The notes: generated by a model from the sequence alone, not told the origin. A DNA stretch of 64,000 nucleotides from Juglans regia (GCF_001411555.2 NC_049908.1:29843964-29907963); one strand, 5' to 3'. Shown: positions 16,201 to 26,891, numbered from the stretch's first letter. Numbers and translations are program-made.

Positions 16201-19200
16201 ATTGGTAGACAATCCAGGAGAGACAAAAACATTGCGAAATGAAGAGCCCAAATTACCAACAACAGTAATAGGAAGAGTACTGCCATCAGCAATCTGAATA
16301 TTTTGCATGCCTCTATACTTACGAACACCATGGAGACCCGTCGTATTACCAGTCATATGATTAGAAGCGCCCGAATCAACAATCCAAGAAGTTGAGTTAG
16401 TACCCGTACCTTGCAGGCCTAAGGCCGTAAAAGCAGACACAATCATCTGTTGGACCATTGCTGGTGTGAGAACAGATGAATCAGAGCTTACAGTAGGTGG
16501 CGCAGAAGATGAAGAAGAAGACTGTACAGCCGCCTGAAAAGCTTGAGATTGGCGATTCTGAGGCCGTACTCGACAATCTTTGATGAGATGACCCTCTTTC
16601 TTGCAGTAGTTGCAAACTTTCTTAGGACAGTTGCGAGCGATATGACCAAATTCCTTGCAACTGAAACATTGCAACTTGTTCTTCCCTCTCCCTTGTGCTG
16701 CATAAGCTACATTCATAGTCTCAGAAAAGATCTTCTCAGAAGTCATACCCATCTGAGTGGATAATCGTTGTTCTTCCCGCAACAAATCTCCCAAACAAAT
16801 ATCCAAAGAAGGAACCGGATTACGGTTCAACAAACCAGCTCGAACGGTCTCAAATTCGGGTCGAAGCTTCATTAAAAACTGATCGCGTTGACTCTCAGCA
16901 TGAACTGCTTGAAGAGCCGCGAGTGCCGTAGTGGGAACCTTAGCATGAATAATGGCAGAATACTAGCACCAAAGGTTAATAAAACCAGAATAAAATTGTG
17001 CGATAGGTAAATTGCCTTGACTATAAGTACTAATTTCCAATTCTAATTGGAACTTCCGAGCACTATGATCTTGGTGGTAAATACGGTGAAGATAATCCCA
17101 CATAGCTTGAGCCGTAGTAAAACAACGAAGATTGGTCACAAGGTGGGACTCAATCGTCCCCAATAACCAAGAGATGACCTTGGCATCCTTGACCTCCCAT
17201 TGAGCAAATTCTTTTTCATTAGTGGGAACTTCAGTAGAATTATCAATATGATTTGATAATTCTTTTCCTTTTAAAAACATCTTAAACTGAAATTCCCACG
17301 TAGGAAAATTCTTTCCTAGTAAAGCGAACAATAGTATTTTCAATAGACATGATGAAAAGCACTTAGAGAAATATGCTTAAGTAGTCGATCAAATAAGTGG
17401 TAAGATTATGATCACAATAAGCCAAACTCAAAGTCACGGTAACAAGGAGGGGCCCAAAATAAAATGCCCAGATTAAAAATAAAGGAACCAAAGGCACAAG
17501 AATAATAGGCACTTCACGAAACAAGGGCCCAAAATCAGTTGTTGGAGAGGAATACCTTACGGACGAAGTAGAAATACTTCAACAGCTGCCCAGAAATTTA
17601 CGGAAACCAGCAAGAGAGACCCGACTGCAACACAGCCACACCCAGAAACTTTCGGACCGCCACAAGACGTAGCCGACCACCAGAAGCTACCCAGAAAGTG
17701 CCGAGAAGCACCAACAAACCACCACAGACGTAGCCGACCACCACACAGCCACCCACAGAAGGAGTCGACCACCACAGAAACTGCCGTCTGCCACAGAAAT
17801 GCTCAAGCCCACAAGTGAAAACACCACAGACAGCTCCGACTCCCAACCGAGAATGAGAAAACAAGTGAATGAGAAAACACTTTTCTGAGAAAGCAACTCA
17901 GAAAGTGCCGAAAATCTCCACAAGTAGCTCAGAAAGTGCCGATAGGCACCAATCAATTCAGAAAGTGGCGAAATCACCACACAAAGCCACAAGAGACTTC
18001 TCTGAAGGTGCCGACACAACCACAAGAAGCTATTGCCGAAAGAAAATTTGCCCAGAAATTGAAGAGCCCAACTCAAAAAATTCTCACAAATAGCGATGGA
18101 AATCGCACACCCAAGATTAAGACTACAGAGACTGAAATCAGAGTAAGTGGCTCTGATACCATGTCAATATTGGTCTGAATACCTCTTTCTACTGTTTTCC
18201 TTCATTTATATAGAAAAGGGTTACAACCGAGCATTGAAGCCAGCGCTTAATTGCTGCTGGTTTTACCATACATGTTAGCTGCTATTTACACGTTAAGTCT
18301 ATTTACGGTATATGAAGAGTCTATTTACTGTACACGTTATCTATTTATCTGATATACTATCTAGATATGGAAAGCATAAAAGTATCTCTATAAAAGTATC
18401 TCTGTAATATAAAAGTATCTCTGTAACAACCATATCACAAAGTAAAAGAAGATCACCCATGCAACATTTATCCACAATAATTTTTCCACCTTTCCCCAAA
18501 TTTCCAATTGCTTACCAAAGACAGTTGTCCATCCAAATAATGCTACTTTTCTTGGTATCTATACACTCCAGATACTCTTCCCATTAAAGGCCATCAGCAA
18601 AACATCCTCCAAAAACCTCATAAAAAGGACAAACCTCAAACTTTTTAATTCGTAGAAGACCTCTAGAAAATTTTTCTATAGAGTACAGTAGCTCCAAGAA
18701 ATCAATCTTGATTGGTTTTTGATTTTCTGACAGCATGATTTTCATTTTCTTTCGCTGTATCCACATACCTGCATTTTTGGTGTAGAAAAGAGAACCTAAA
18801 TCGAACAAATCACCCTCCATGAAAAGGCGCACCTGAGGCAAAATTCCTTTTGTAATTTTTGAATTCAGCAACACTGGGTCTACTATGTTACGATAATCTA
18901 AACTTTTAACTATGTTTAGTAGCACAGCTACTCTATAGAAGGATGTAGGTTTGCCTTTTTGTAGTTAGGTCTCAGAAGTTTCAATTTTTATCATGGAGAA
19001 AATATGGCGCTACTCTTTTCTGGTGGTGGGTTATCATTGTAGAGTCAATCTAGGTTGGGCTTACTTTACTGACATTAGAGCCACACCAAGTGCCCCATTA
19101 AAATGAACACAATGAATTTTAAATTAATTTTTGGCTGATAGCAACCGCTTTAGGTCTTCCTGTTGAGAGGTTAATGGACCATAGATGATTCAATCTCGAC

Positions 19201-20090
19201 ATTTGTTAAGCTTCTATGCCTTTTCCAAACATCATAATAGACCAATCTACAAACCTGACCTATGGGAATATTATGGGATTGTGAGGGCCAGATATAGCAA
19301 CAGAGCTCCAAGGGAAGGTTTCCACCATGTATTTTTCTTTTTGTCTTTTTAGCTGTTCCCATTATCCTTGTGATAAGAGAGACCTCCTTGGCATGCCTTT
19401 GATAGTAAATGTGTTAGGTTACCCGATCTATGACTTTGAGGCCCCAAAGCCGGTTTGTCTATGCTTCTCAATCCAAGTGCTCCTAGGACCTGTTATAGAC
19501 TTATAATAAATCAGCCTCTTCACAGCTGGGTTCATTTGCTCTCAGTTAACCAGTTGCAATCTTATGGAAGTGATAGCATGTTATGCTCTTTCAATGCATT
19601 TGTTTCTTCTAAAAAATTTAATGCCCAAATTGCATGAAGTGCTTGACAGCCATGCTTTAATATGGTAACCTGATATGCATATTCTCTGATCATGGCATAT
19701 CTATAACCAATTGGCCTATTTCTAGGACAAAGGATCATTGCATTAGAAATGTAAAATTCCCTTTCGCCATTTCTGTGACATAATGAGGTTTTTGTTAGAC
19801 AGATAACAATCTTGGTGGCTGCTGAAGGAGTACATAAGCTGCCCGCCATCAATGGTAGTGGGGACTTGAAAGAAGCCTTGCAAAAGCTTGGATCCATTCC
19901 TTCGAGCAAGATATTAGTAAGAATGAGAACATTTCTGCAATTATCACTTTGATATTATTTATTTTTTGCGCCTGATATCTCTTTTGTTTTCATGCAGGCG
20001 GTTGAGGTATTGTGGACCCCTCAGAATGAAAATGACACTTTGTCGGAGCGGGAACTTCTCGAAGATTATCCACTTTTGAGGCCTCTGTAA
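7235..20090 (+). CDS. FLAP1: FLAP1-like DUF1517 chloroplast membrane protein
   Basis: Six exons: 7235-7942, 8954-9056, 11927-11982, 12436-12600, 19803-19916 and 19998-20090. All are bounded by GT/AG and total 412 codons plus stop. The product matches Arabidopsis FLUCTUATING-LIGHT-ACCLIMATION PROTEIN 1: residues 1-70 look like a chloroplast transit peptide, a hydrophobic segment lies at 106-118, a Ser/Gly-rich stretch at 128-196 and a second membrane segment at about 197-215. The conserved DUF1517 core follows, with GLGRSLQRDLNRIAE, LALLRHPDYCISGYSSV, KRFNQLSIEERGKFDEET and the C-terminal LLEDYPLLRPL. FLAP1 is known as a chloroplast membrane protein that tunes non-photochemical quenching under changing light. 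Introns are 1011, 2870, 453, 7202 and 81 bp. Intron 4 hosts an antisense copia element and intron 2 a TRIM array. All exons stay open, so the gene is probably functional despite the insertions. Confidence 0.9.
10027..10663 (+). mobile_element. TRIM-like element: three LTRs with two short internal segments
   Basis: Three direct copies of one LTR lie at about 10027-10199, 10233-10390 and 10492-10663, each starting TGTRATACYCCATATGATA. Copies 2 and 3 end in TTACA. LTR 2 is followed by a primer-binding site, TGGTATCAGAG (initiator tRNA-Met type), at about 10393; the same site after LTR 1 is decayed. An A/G-rich tract (AAGGGGG) just precedes LTR 3. Internal segments are only about 33 and 100 bp and have no coding capacity, which fits terminal-repeat retrotransposons in miniature. 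It lies in FLAP1 intron 2. LTR 2 lacks about 15 bp present in the others. Confidence 0.75.
12096..12145. repeat. Short tandem duplication, 2 x 25 bp
   Basis: The unit ACACTAGTATGTTATGGTCA with its following CACRC occurs twice head to tail in FLAP1 intron 3. Confidence 0.8.
12864..13130 (-). repeat. 3' LTR of the copia element
   Basis: 267 bp, TG...CA, aligned end to end with the copy at 18162-18428 and differing from it at three C/T sites. Contains three short repeats of AAAAGTATCTCT near its right end. Confidence 0.95.
13131..13140 (-). promoter_or_regulatory. Polypurine tract of the copia element
   Basis: On the minus strand TGAGGGGGGA directly abuts the 3' LTR. This is the plus-strand priming site, and it overlaps the position of the original pol stop codon (TGA, 13138-13140). 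Confidence 0.85.
13214..13414. mobile_element. Tourist-like (PIF/Harbinger) MITE inside the copia pol gene
   Basis: A 201-bp insertion flanked by TTA (13211-13213 and 13415-13417). Its inverted ends are GGGCAGGTTTGGGG and, from the other side, GGGTAGGTTTGGGG. TTA/TAA duplications and GGG-starting ends are typical of Tourist MITEs of the PIF/Harbinger group. It interrupts pol just after the conserved ADIFTK motif. The original last codons and stop lie on its far side (13138-13210). Confidence 0.9.
13294..17350 (-). pseudogene. Copia gag-pol polyprotein, disrupted
   Basis: The pol part is open from 16872 to 13294 (1192 codons). In order it shows two CCHC knuckles (CFSCKEFGHIARNC and CNYCKKEGHLIKDC), the protease motif WIVDSGASNHMTG, the integrase zinc region (HKKLGHPN...CVTC) and catalytic core, the reverse transcriptase motif YVDDIVITGS, and RNase H motifs (SDADWAG, STESEYRA). 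The gag part upstream (17343-16966) is in the same frame but separated by a TAG stop at 16965-16963. The likely ATG at 17350-17348 is in another frame, pointing to a one-base shift near 17320. The last 40 codons and stop are supplied by the inserted MITE. So enzymatic domains survive, but the single polyprotein cannot be made from this copy as written. Confidence 0.9.
17351..18146 (-). other. Long untranslated leader of the copia element
   Basis: About 800 bp between the primer site and gag. It is strongly strand-asymmetric (rich in A and C on the plus strand). It carries four imperfect copies of CAGAAAGTGSCGA (plus strand) at 17692, 17899, 17930 and 17959. No conserved protein is seen; the open frames here are by-products of the skewed composition. 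Confidence 0.7.
18147..18161 (-). promoter_or_regulatory. Primer-binding site of the copia element
   Basis: On the minus strand TGGTATCAGAGCC lies directly inside the 5' LTR. It is the classic copia site complementary to initiator tRNA-Met. Confidence 0.93.
18162..18428 (-). repeat. 5' LTR of the copia element
   Basis: 267 bp, partner of 12864-13130. Serves as the promoter-bearing LTR for transcription on the minus strand, that is, opposite to FLAP1. Confidence 0.95.
18434..19802. other. Remainder of FLAP1 intron 4, nothing recognised
   Basis: Ordinary intronic sequence between the copia target duplication and exon 5. The short open frames at 18584-18925, 19171-19362 and 19562-19909 (minus) show no family resemblance. 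Confidence 0.6.
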
Positions 20091-21503
20091 TAGTATTTCA
20101 ACGGACTACCTTTTCCCATGCAGGAAGAGGTATGAACTGAACTGCTCATTGGATTTAAAATGACATTTGAGTAAGAAAAAATTGTCTATAGTCCACAGAA
20201 ATGATATTTGTCTCATCTCATATTTGATAAGATAGTTTCTTAATGTACTGAATTTGTAAGCTTTTAGGAACTGGTCTGTATATTTAGTATTTTACATTAA
20301 ATCCTCAGCTTTCTTTCCCCCAATTGTTCATTCTGCAATCCATTTGAGTTGTAAAGGTGGACTTTGGTATTTTCACTTTATAATATATACCGTGAATGAT
20401 GTTCTTAATCTTGACAGAGATGTATATTATTTCTGAGCATCATTATTTTCCTTCTCTATTTCATGTCTCTCAATTTTCCTTCTCCATTGCTGGGCAGAAT
20501 CTTATTAATATATTCATTGTAATTATATACAACTATTGACACACTGAATCCATCCTCTGTGGAACTGTTCTTTTTCCTTTTTCCATTTCCTTTTTTTTAT
20601 GGTTTTGCTTAAATAGAGTTCGAAAACATGAGTTGGACCCTTGATGTACTTTTGGCAAGTTTCGGTGTACTTGTGGGGATGATCCAAGCCAATGGTAGCA
20701 GATGGAGGTTGTGCATCATGAAATTTTGCATTTTCATGATTGATTCGAATTTGGATTGAAACTTATCGACCTTCCCATGTGGAACATTCTGTGTGTGCTG
20801 TTGGTGTAGGAGTATAAAGCTAATTTATATTGAAATTCACCAGATCCTTTATATTGGAGTCATCGACTTTAGCTCTGACATAGTCTCCATGCCAAAGCCC
20901 AAATCAGTTTTTCCCCTGAAGTCCATAATACAAATCAAAGTTAGGGGTGAAAATGAGTTTTTCCCATTGTTGGCAATGTATTATTAATTAACTCCCTCCT
21001 AATATCATGTTTAGATCGCTAGTTTGTTGGGACAAAATTGTCAACTTTTAAATGTTGAGTTGTGTCGAGTTGAGTTTCGGGGTCAAGGTACGTGTTGTGT
21101 TGGTGGTGCTCTAGTATTTCTAATGTATCTATCAGCTAGGGGCATTTTGCCTGGCCAACAATTCTGCTTGCGTTTAATGTCATGCGGATGAGGTTCTTGA
21201 TATTTTGGAATACTTGGGGCTTAGATTCAGGCTACTTGCAAATGGCGTGGTTTAGTGGGTAAGGGTTGCATCCGAGTAGGAGAATGATAAGGACATGACA
21301 CCTTTGGTTTTCTAAATTTCTTTAAAGCCCTCACCTTTTCACTTATTTTGGAACTGTATTTACCTAACAATCGCCTCTCTTTCAGGCATTACATGACTGT
21401 GATCATCAAGGTCAAATGAAATCTTCATTTTCCAGACTAATTTTATCTAACCATTTTTAAACTATGATCATCACCTTTTGCTCTCTTTCTACAAATTTTT
21501 TAA
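20091..21503. other. FLAP1 3' flank, no further gene seen
   Basis: The first few hundred bases must contain the FLAP1 3' UTR. Beyond that I see no coding sequence or mobile element ends. Confidence 0.5.
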
Positions 21504-21680
21504 GAGTAATATATACAGCCGTGAAATGCGTAAATGCCGTGTAATTGTTTTGAAAAAAAGTGAGGTCTACTATTAAAAATTAATTTATTTCATGTGGGTC
21601 TCATATTTTATTTATTTTTTTCAAAGCGATTACGTGATGATTGCACAATTCACAGTTATAAATATCTTTTCTCATTTTTT
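21504..21680. mobile_element. MITE copy (family with GAGTAATG.TACA ends)
   Basis: About 175 bp, same family as 56189-56385: starts AGAGTAATATATACAGCCGTG and has the internal block GTGGGTCTCATATTTTATTTA. The far end is CACAGTTATAAATATC. Other copies are near 30660, 32230 and 35036. Confidence 0.65.
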
Positions 21681-22049
21681 ATATACCGCCCAGAGACCTG
21701 ACAAATTAATCACTGCAAATTTTTATATATAGGAAATTATATCCCCTTGAACTTGAGGCCGTCAAGTACTTTGAGATTGGAAGTCGAACAAGTATATGAA
21801 GATTGAAGGGTGGGTGCATGGGGACTGATAATACATTAGTATGGGTCCCATTATGAATAAAAAAAAAATGGATGTGATGAAACGTAACATGCATGGGACA
21901 CCAACCCCCGGCCGTCTAATTATTTTCCAAAAATATCAAAATTTTCATTTTTCAGCATCTAATTTATGTGGTTGATTTTCAACAACTTTGAATAACATTT
22001 AAATATGGCTTCATTGCCTAATCTATGAACATGTTGAATCTTACAAATA

Positions 22050-22390
22050 CTAAACATCTTCATTAAACAATATGTTTCCTTCACTAGAATTATGTAAGAT
22101 TAAATAGGAATCTGTTGTTGCTTCTTGAAATTCCTTTATCATCATTAAGCAATCACTCTCAATAATGATGTGAGATATGCCCCTCTGTATATAGAATTGG
22201 ATACCTCTAAACATTGCTAAGAGTTCAACTGCTTCCGATTCTGCAATTTCATGCTCTCTTTACTGAGAGCCAGAATGACCTCACATTTCTCATCTCTTAG
22301 TATCACCCCTACTCGTGCCTTATGTTGATTGAAAAACATAGCTCTATCAACTTTTAATTTAAGGAAACCAGGAGGAGGGGATTTTCAACT
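22050..22390 (-). pseudogene. RNase H domain remnant of a LINE-type element or related gene
   Basis: Minus-strand translation gives FFNQHKARVGVILRDEKCEV and then, in another frame, AESEAVELLAMFRGIQFYI and HIIIESDCLMMIKEFQEA. Together these are the conserved blocks of the plant RVT_3-type RNase H domain. A frameshift near 22255 and the lack of flanking domains mark it as a remnant. Confidence 0.65.
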
Positions 22391-22499
22391 ACATTGAGTC
22401 TTCACCTAATTTAACTTGGAATTAGGTATAAACTCCTTATGAAATTTCTACAAAGATCAATTAGGAGTGAGATCGATTTTCTCATTGTTAGCAGGAGGG

Positions 22500-22900
22500 C
22501 AGGAGGGGCGCCCACGTGGGCTGACCCCCTCCTTTCAGCTTGTAGTAACGTATGGCATTAACACTACTTGACTTGTAACGGATGGCTTAACGCCATACGT
22601 TACATACCGTTGCAGCTTGCAACGTCTACAAAATTAATTGCAGTGTAATGGCTGGCCTTCAAGGCCAGTCGTGTGTAGGTGGACTATATATAGTCATCTT
22701 CAATTGGTTTTTGGAACTATCTGAAATATACAAAAGCTCTCTCTCTTTTTGTTCTCTTTTGATAAGATATTTAGGTTGTGAATTTGTTAAGTGTTACTCT
22801 AATTTTATACTACGTAATATACTTCGCCACTAAGAGGAAATATTTGTGATTTGTCAATCTAAAAAAACTTATGCAGCAATTTTATAAGTTGAGCTTGAGT
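22500..22900. repeat. Possible LTR-like fragment with a palindromic segment
   Basis: The sequence AACGTATGGC...GCCATACGTTAC forms an imperfect hairpin at 22546-22604. It is followed by TATATATAGTCATC and a CT-rich stretch as in an LTR promoter. No partner repeat was found, so this is a weak call. Confidence 0.25.
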
Positions 22901-22934
22901 TATTTTTCTACTGTACTTTCTTACACTCATGCAT

Positions 22935-23215
22935 CTTGTTTCTTCTAAACCAGAAATCCCAAGCAATTAGAAAGGACAAAGCCAAATCTTCCAATGTCCC
23001 TTTATCTTTGAGCTCCAATACTAGATCTAAGAACAACAACTGTTCCTTTATTTCCAGCAATGTAGACAAGTACCTCCTCCAAGTGTTTTTGATAGAGGTG
23101 CAAGCTGCTCATTACTTGGCTCGTTATGCTTGGAATGTGGATGATGTTGTCACGCGGGGGACAATTCATGTTCTTATATAAATGCATATTTTTCAAACTA
23201 TTTGGATGGATAAGA
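22935..23215 (+). pseudogene. C-terminal end of an RNase H-type domain, remnant
   Basis: Plus-strand frame with EVQAAHYLARYAWNVDDVVT. This resembles the last helix of plant LINE-associated RNase H domains (A-H-x-L-A-R-Y-A-W-N-V). Upstream parts of the domain are not in frame. Opposite orientation to the remnant at 22050-22390. Confidence 0.45.
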
Positions 23216-23816
23216 ACTTGATAATGGAGCTCAAAATAAACGTTTCAAGGATGAACAGTAAAGTCGAAAGAATAGTGAATATTGTTTGGAAGGAAGAAAG
23301 AGAGTTACAGTTCCTGCTTTTTCTTGTGCCAACAAAATTCAAAATAGGTGGCCTTTCGAAAAGTCATACGATGCATAGGTATAGTGTAAAGATCACTGAT
23401 ATTTATTTATTTTCCTCTTTCTTTATGAAGGCCGCTGATGTGGACGTAAATCGAAAAATGATAAGGAACCAAATTTCACATCATATCATCATCATCATCG
23501 TATCATTAATACGAGAAAGAGTACAACAATCGAAAAAGTAAAAAAAAAGAAGAAAAAAGTGCCGTGCTTTTCAATCAGTGGCTCTCTCTCTCTCTCTGTG
23601 AATTCCACATTTTTTCCATTCCACCAACCTTTTAACTTATTAACGATGATAATGCTTGTCGTTTATGAAAAGAAAAAGAGTTTGAATCGAAGTTTGCTAC
23701 TTTGCTTTGCTATTGGGTTCATTGAGACCACAGGAACTATATCTTCACGTCTACTTTTGCAAACATGCAACGCCTTAAATCCGCGCTAGATTTTTATAAA
23801 AGAGTAATAATAGATA

Positions 23817-23953
23817 TAAAGTTTAAATAGATAAATTTTATTTTTATAAAAAAATGTGTCTTATTAATAAAAAATAACTTTTTTTATATTTTTTTAAAAT
23901 GAGATCAACTTTTTTATAAAAATTTATATAAAATTTATCTATTTGAAACTCGA
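23817..23953. repeat. Inverted-repeat element, MITE-like
   Basis: Arms GTTTAAATAGATAAATTTTAT and ATAAAATTTATCTATTTGAAAC are inverted copies around an A+T-rich centre of roughly 90 bp. No target duplication could be settled in this sequence. Confidence 0.55.
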
Positions 23954-24259
23954 ACAAATTATTTATCTTTATAAAAACGAGACATATCTTTTCCAGTTGC
24001 TTCAAAGACAATCATATCTTTGGTTAAAAACACTAAACACAACTTTAATCTGATCAGATATTTGACAAGACATTAAAAAAAATTATCACTTGAGCTAATA
24101 TATTGCAACATGTAAAATATATTATAATTGTTTATATATTTATTTTTTTAATTTTTTTTGTTTAATAATTAAGAAAATAAATTTTAATATATTAATATTT
24201 TATTTTTATTTTTTAAATATATTCTAAAAAAATAAATTTATACCATATAACATGCTTAA

Positions 24260-25043
24260 CCGTCATTGTTAGACGGCAACCTAACATGACTCATTGATAC
24301 ATTTGGTCTTCATATTTGTGATTGAAACTCAAGTAATCTCAGTCATAAGGCATGGAAATTTCTGTGCATTTAAAGTAGTGAAAAAATTCAACTAATAAGT
24401 GAAAAAAATTCAACAAGCCTATAAATCCTAAACCAGTCACGGACCTAACACCTTAATTTAATTTGGATATATGAGTTTCTAAACCAAGTCAGAGATCGGA
24501 CGTAATGACTTCATCATCAAAAAAATTTTAAGCAGGAGATGAGATGTCACGAGCTGAGATTAGTGACCCAGAAAAGTAGTAGTAAAAAGGTACAATTTTT
24601 GTACAATCTAAGACGTGATTATGAAGTGCATGGGTTTGTGTGTAGTTTTAATATGAATTCAATGCGTGGACCATCCCATGTCGATGGAACTATCCTGGTC
24701 ATGTTGAGGTGTCTAATGCACATTACAATTTGATCAGAACGCATGGAGCATCCTTCTTTTTGTGGGCCATGTGTTTTTGCTTCTCCTTCAATCCGCTCTT
24801 ATCAAATACCTCAAAACAAGGGCATTGTACAGTTGAGTTTCCAATAGTCGGTGAGATATGGGAATGGAGATGGGCACTCCAAACTGAACTTGGATGAAAT
24901 TTTAAGGGTTTTTTTTTTTAGGTGAATTTATGAAAATCAATTTTCCACCATTTTTTTAATATATAGTTTTGTAATCCAAATTAAAACTTTTGGTTCTACT
25001 CACTTGTCCCTATCATTCTCCTCCCTAGAAGGGTGGGTCATGG
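24260..25043. other. Intergenic DNA, nothing recognised
   Basis: No gene, RNA or repeat boundary found; the open frames at 24539-24733 and 24709-24897 look random. Confidence 0.5.
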
Positions 25044-25051
25044 ATGTTAAA

Positions 25052-25708
25052 TAGGGGTTCAAATGGTCCCGTTCGATCCGGTCCGACGATAGATCGAATA
25101 TTTTCATTTTAACGTTTTTCAGAATCTGATAGGACCAAACACTCAAAGCGACCGGACCGGACCGGACCGATAGAGCGTAATTTTTTTCTTTTTAGTTTTT
25201 TAAATAATTAATAAAAAAAATTTATTTAAAATATTAAATTAAATTAAGTGACTTATTAATGTAAATTATGTAACAAACTCAATAAAAATATTTTATATGG
25301 TCAATGGTTATATTATTAATTTATATAATTACTATATAATTAACTAATTGATATTATATATTAGTTAATTCATAGAATATTAACAAGTGTTAATAACATA
25401 TTTAAAATTTTATATTGCTAATAGTGATAGGTTAGATGAAGATATATATAAAATATTGTTAATTTATACTATATTAACAAGTATTAATAACATATTTAAA
25501 ATTTTATATTGTTAATTGTATAATTATTATATATAAAATATAATTTTTTTATTTTTATTTTTTATTCGGTCCGGTCCGGTTCGGAAAAACTCTGGACCAT
25601 GGATCTGACCGAAATTTTTCGGTCCTCTAAAATGTGAACCGAGACCGACCGGTCTCAGTCTCGATTCGGTCGATCCGTTCGGTCAGACCGAACTGTTTAT
25701 CACCCCTA
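25052..25708. mobile_element. Non-autonomous hAT-like element with CCGGTCCGGTC-rich ends
   Basis: A 657-bp block starting TAGGGGT and ending ACCCCTA. Its subterminal regions are filled with CGGTCCGGTC-type motifs, while the centre is very A+T-rich. Flanks ATGTTAAA (25044-25051) and ATGTTGTA (25709-25716) match at 6 of 8 bases, which would fit an old 8-bp hAT duplication. No coding capacity. Confidence 0.65.
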
Positions 25709-26026
25709 ATGTTGTATACTCTTTCCTCTTTTAGAGGCATGTGATGATTTCTCTCTGTTTTAATATAAAGAATGATACTCTCAATTGAAAGTTTTTAGAA
25801 GTTAAAATAAAGTCCGTCGCAAAGAAATTTATGTGTAGGAAAGCTTACAACAGATGATAATTTGGCTTGTATCTTGAGTCACAGCTGTAACTTTCTTCCT
25901 TCATGAAATGAATTGATGTCTATTTTCTATATATATATATAAATAAAAAAAATAAAAAATAAAAGAGTTTGGTAGGTTCTAATAGGTAACAATGAGGTTT
26001 CGGCCTAGATTTGGACAATTTTGCTC

Positions 26027-26248
26027 GGGAAATGCTTTGGGTCTCAAATTCGGGACCCAAAATGTGTCCCAAATGTAATTTTTTTTTTTATTGAATGATT
26101 AAAAAAATATTTTTTAATGATGTTGTGATTTTTTTATTTTTTTTAAAAATATTTATAATGATTAAAAAAATACATAAAAAAAAAGAAAAATAAAAAGCCT
26201 ATTCGGGACACAAAATGGGTCCCGAATTCGGGACCCATAGCAGTTCCC
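26027..26248. mobile_element. Mutator-type MITE with 9-bp target duplication
   Basis: A 222-bp element flanked by perfect copies of ATTTTGCTC (26018-26026 and 26249-26257). Ends are inverted: GGGAAATGCTTTGGGTC on the left and, read from the right, GGGAACTGCTATGGGTC. The inverted part continues through TTCGGGACCC. A 9-bp duplication is the mark of Mutator-like elements. No coding capacity. Confidence 0.82.
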
Positions 26249-26891
26249 ATTTTGCTCAAAAAGCAACAGACACAATGGTCATAAAATAAAATAAAAAAGA
26301 AAATTAAAAATGGCACCAAAGAATTTATTCGGTTTCATAATTTATGGATCCTAAGATCAAGGAATGAACCATATTGATATTCTGTGTAAGAATACAACGG
26401 CACAAAAGTGTGCGTTACTTTTGAGTATGTTGAGGGGATGACTCTTCATCTTCATTCCTGCTTGAGCTGCTGCTGCCTCCACATTCTCGGATAGGAAAAT
26501 ATGAAAGCTTCCGCACACTCTCTTAGCAAAGGAGATGTTTGATCCCATTAATATAAAGGAAATGGTTGTGCCAATGGTTGTGCGCATGGGCGATGGTGAT
26601 TGGCAGGCCATGGGCATCAAGTTTTAGGGACACAAACTCAAGTTTCAACCAAATAGTTACATGACTTGCAGATGGTTCTAGCCTAAAAGCATACATCCGT
26701 TTATTTTGCTATCAGAAATGACAACGAACGTGCTTGTGGGTGTCTGAGAGAGAGAGACACACACAAACTCTCAAAGTATGAAAGTACATTTGGTGAATCT
26801 GGTATTGCCTGGCCCAAAAAGGGTGGATTCGTTAATGTTACAGCCTCTATGAATGTAGAGATAACAAAAGAATCCAAAGTACCTTATAGAT

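Larger units (their letters stand above)
12864..18428 (-). mobile_element. Ty1-copia LTR retrotransposon inserted antisense in FLAP1 intron 4
   Basis: A 5565-bp element flanked by a 5-bp target duplication ACCAT (12859-12863 and 18429-18433). LTRs are 267 bp each, start TGTCAATATT and end TGTAACA. They differ at three positions, all C/T in CpG context. On the minus strand the order is 5' LTR, tRNA-Met-type primer site, long leader, gag, protease, integrase, reverse transcriptase, RNase H, polypurine tract and 3' LTR. Integrase before RT makes it copia; the short LTRs might fit the Ale/Retrofit lineage, but that is a guess. gag is broken, and a Tourist-like MITE sits in the 3' end of pol. Few LTR differences mean a recent insertion. 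Confidence 0.95.

Noticed and set aside
17557..18178. Several open frames on both strands in the copia leader
   Set aside because: They overlap each other and follow from the skewed base composition; none resembles gag or another protein.
26357..26620. Minus-strand open frame downstream of the WNK gene
   Set aside because: Another frame of the same stretch reads equally well (ends SSPQHTQK), neither matches a family, and the WNK C terminus is already complete at 26892; likely 3' flank.
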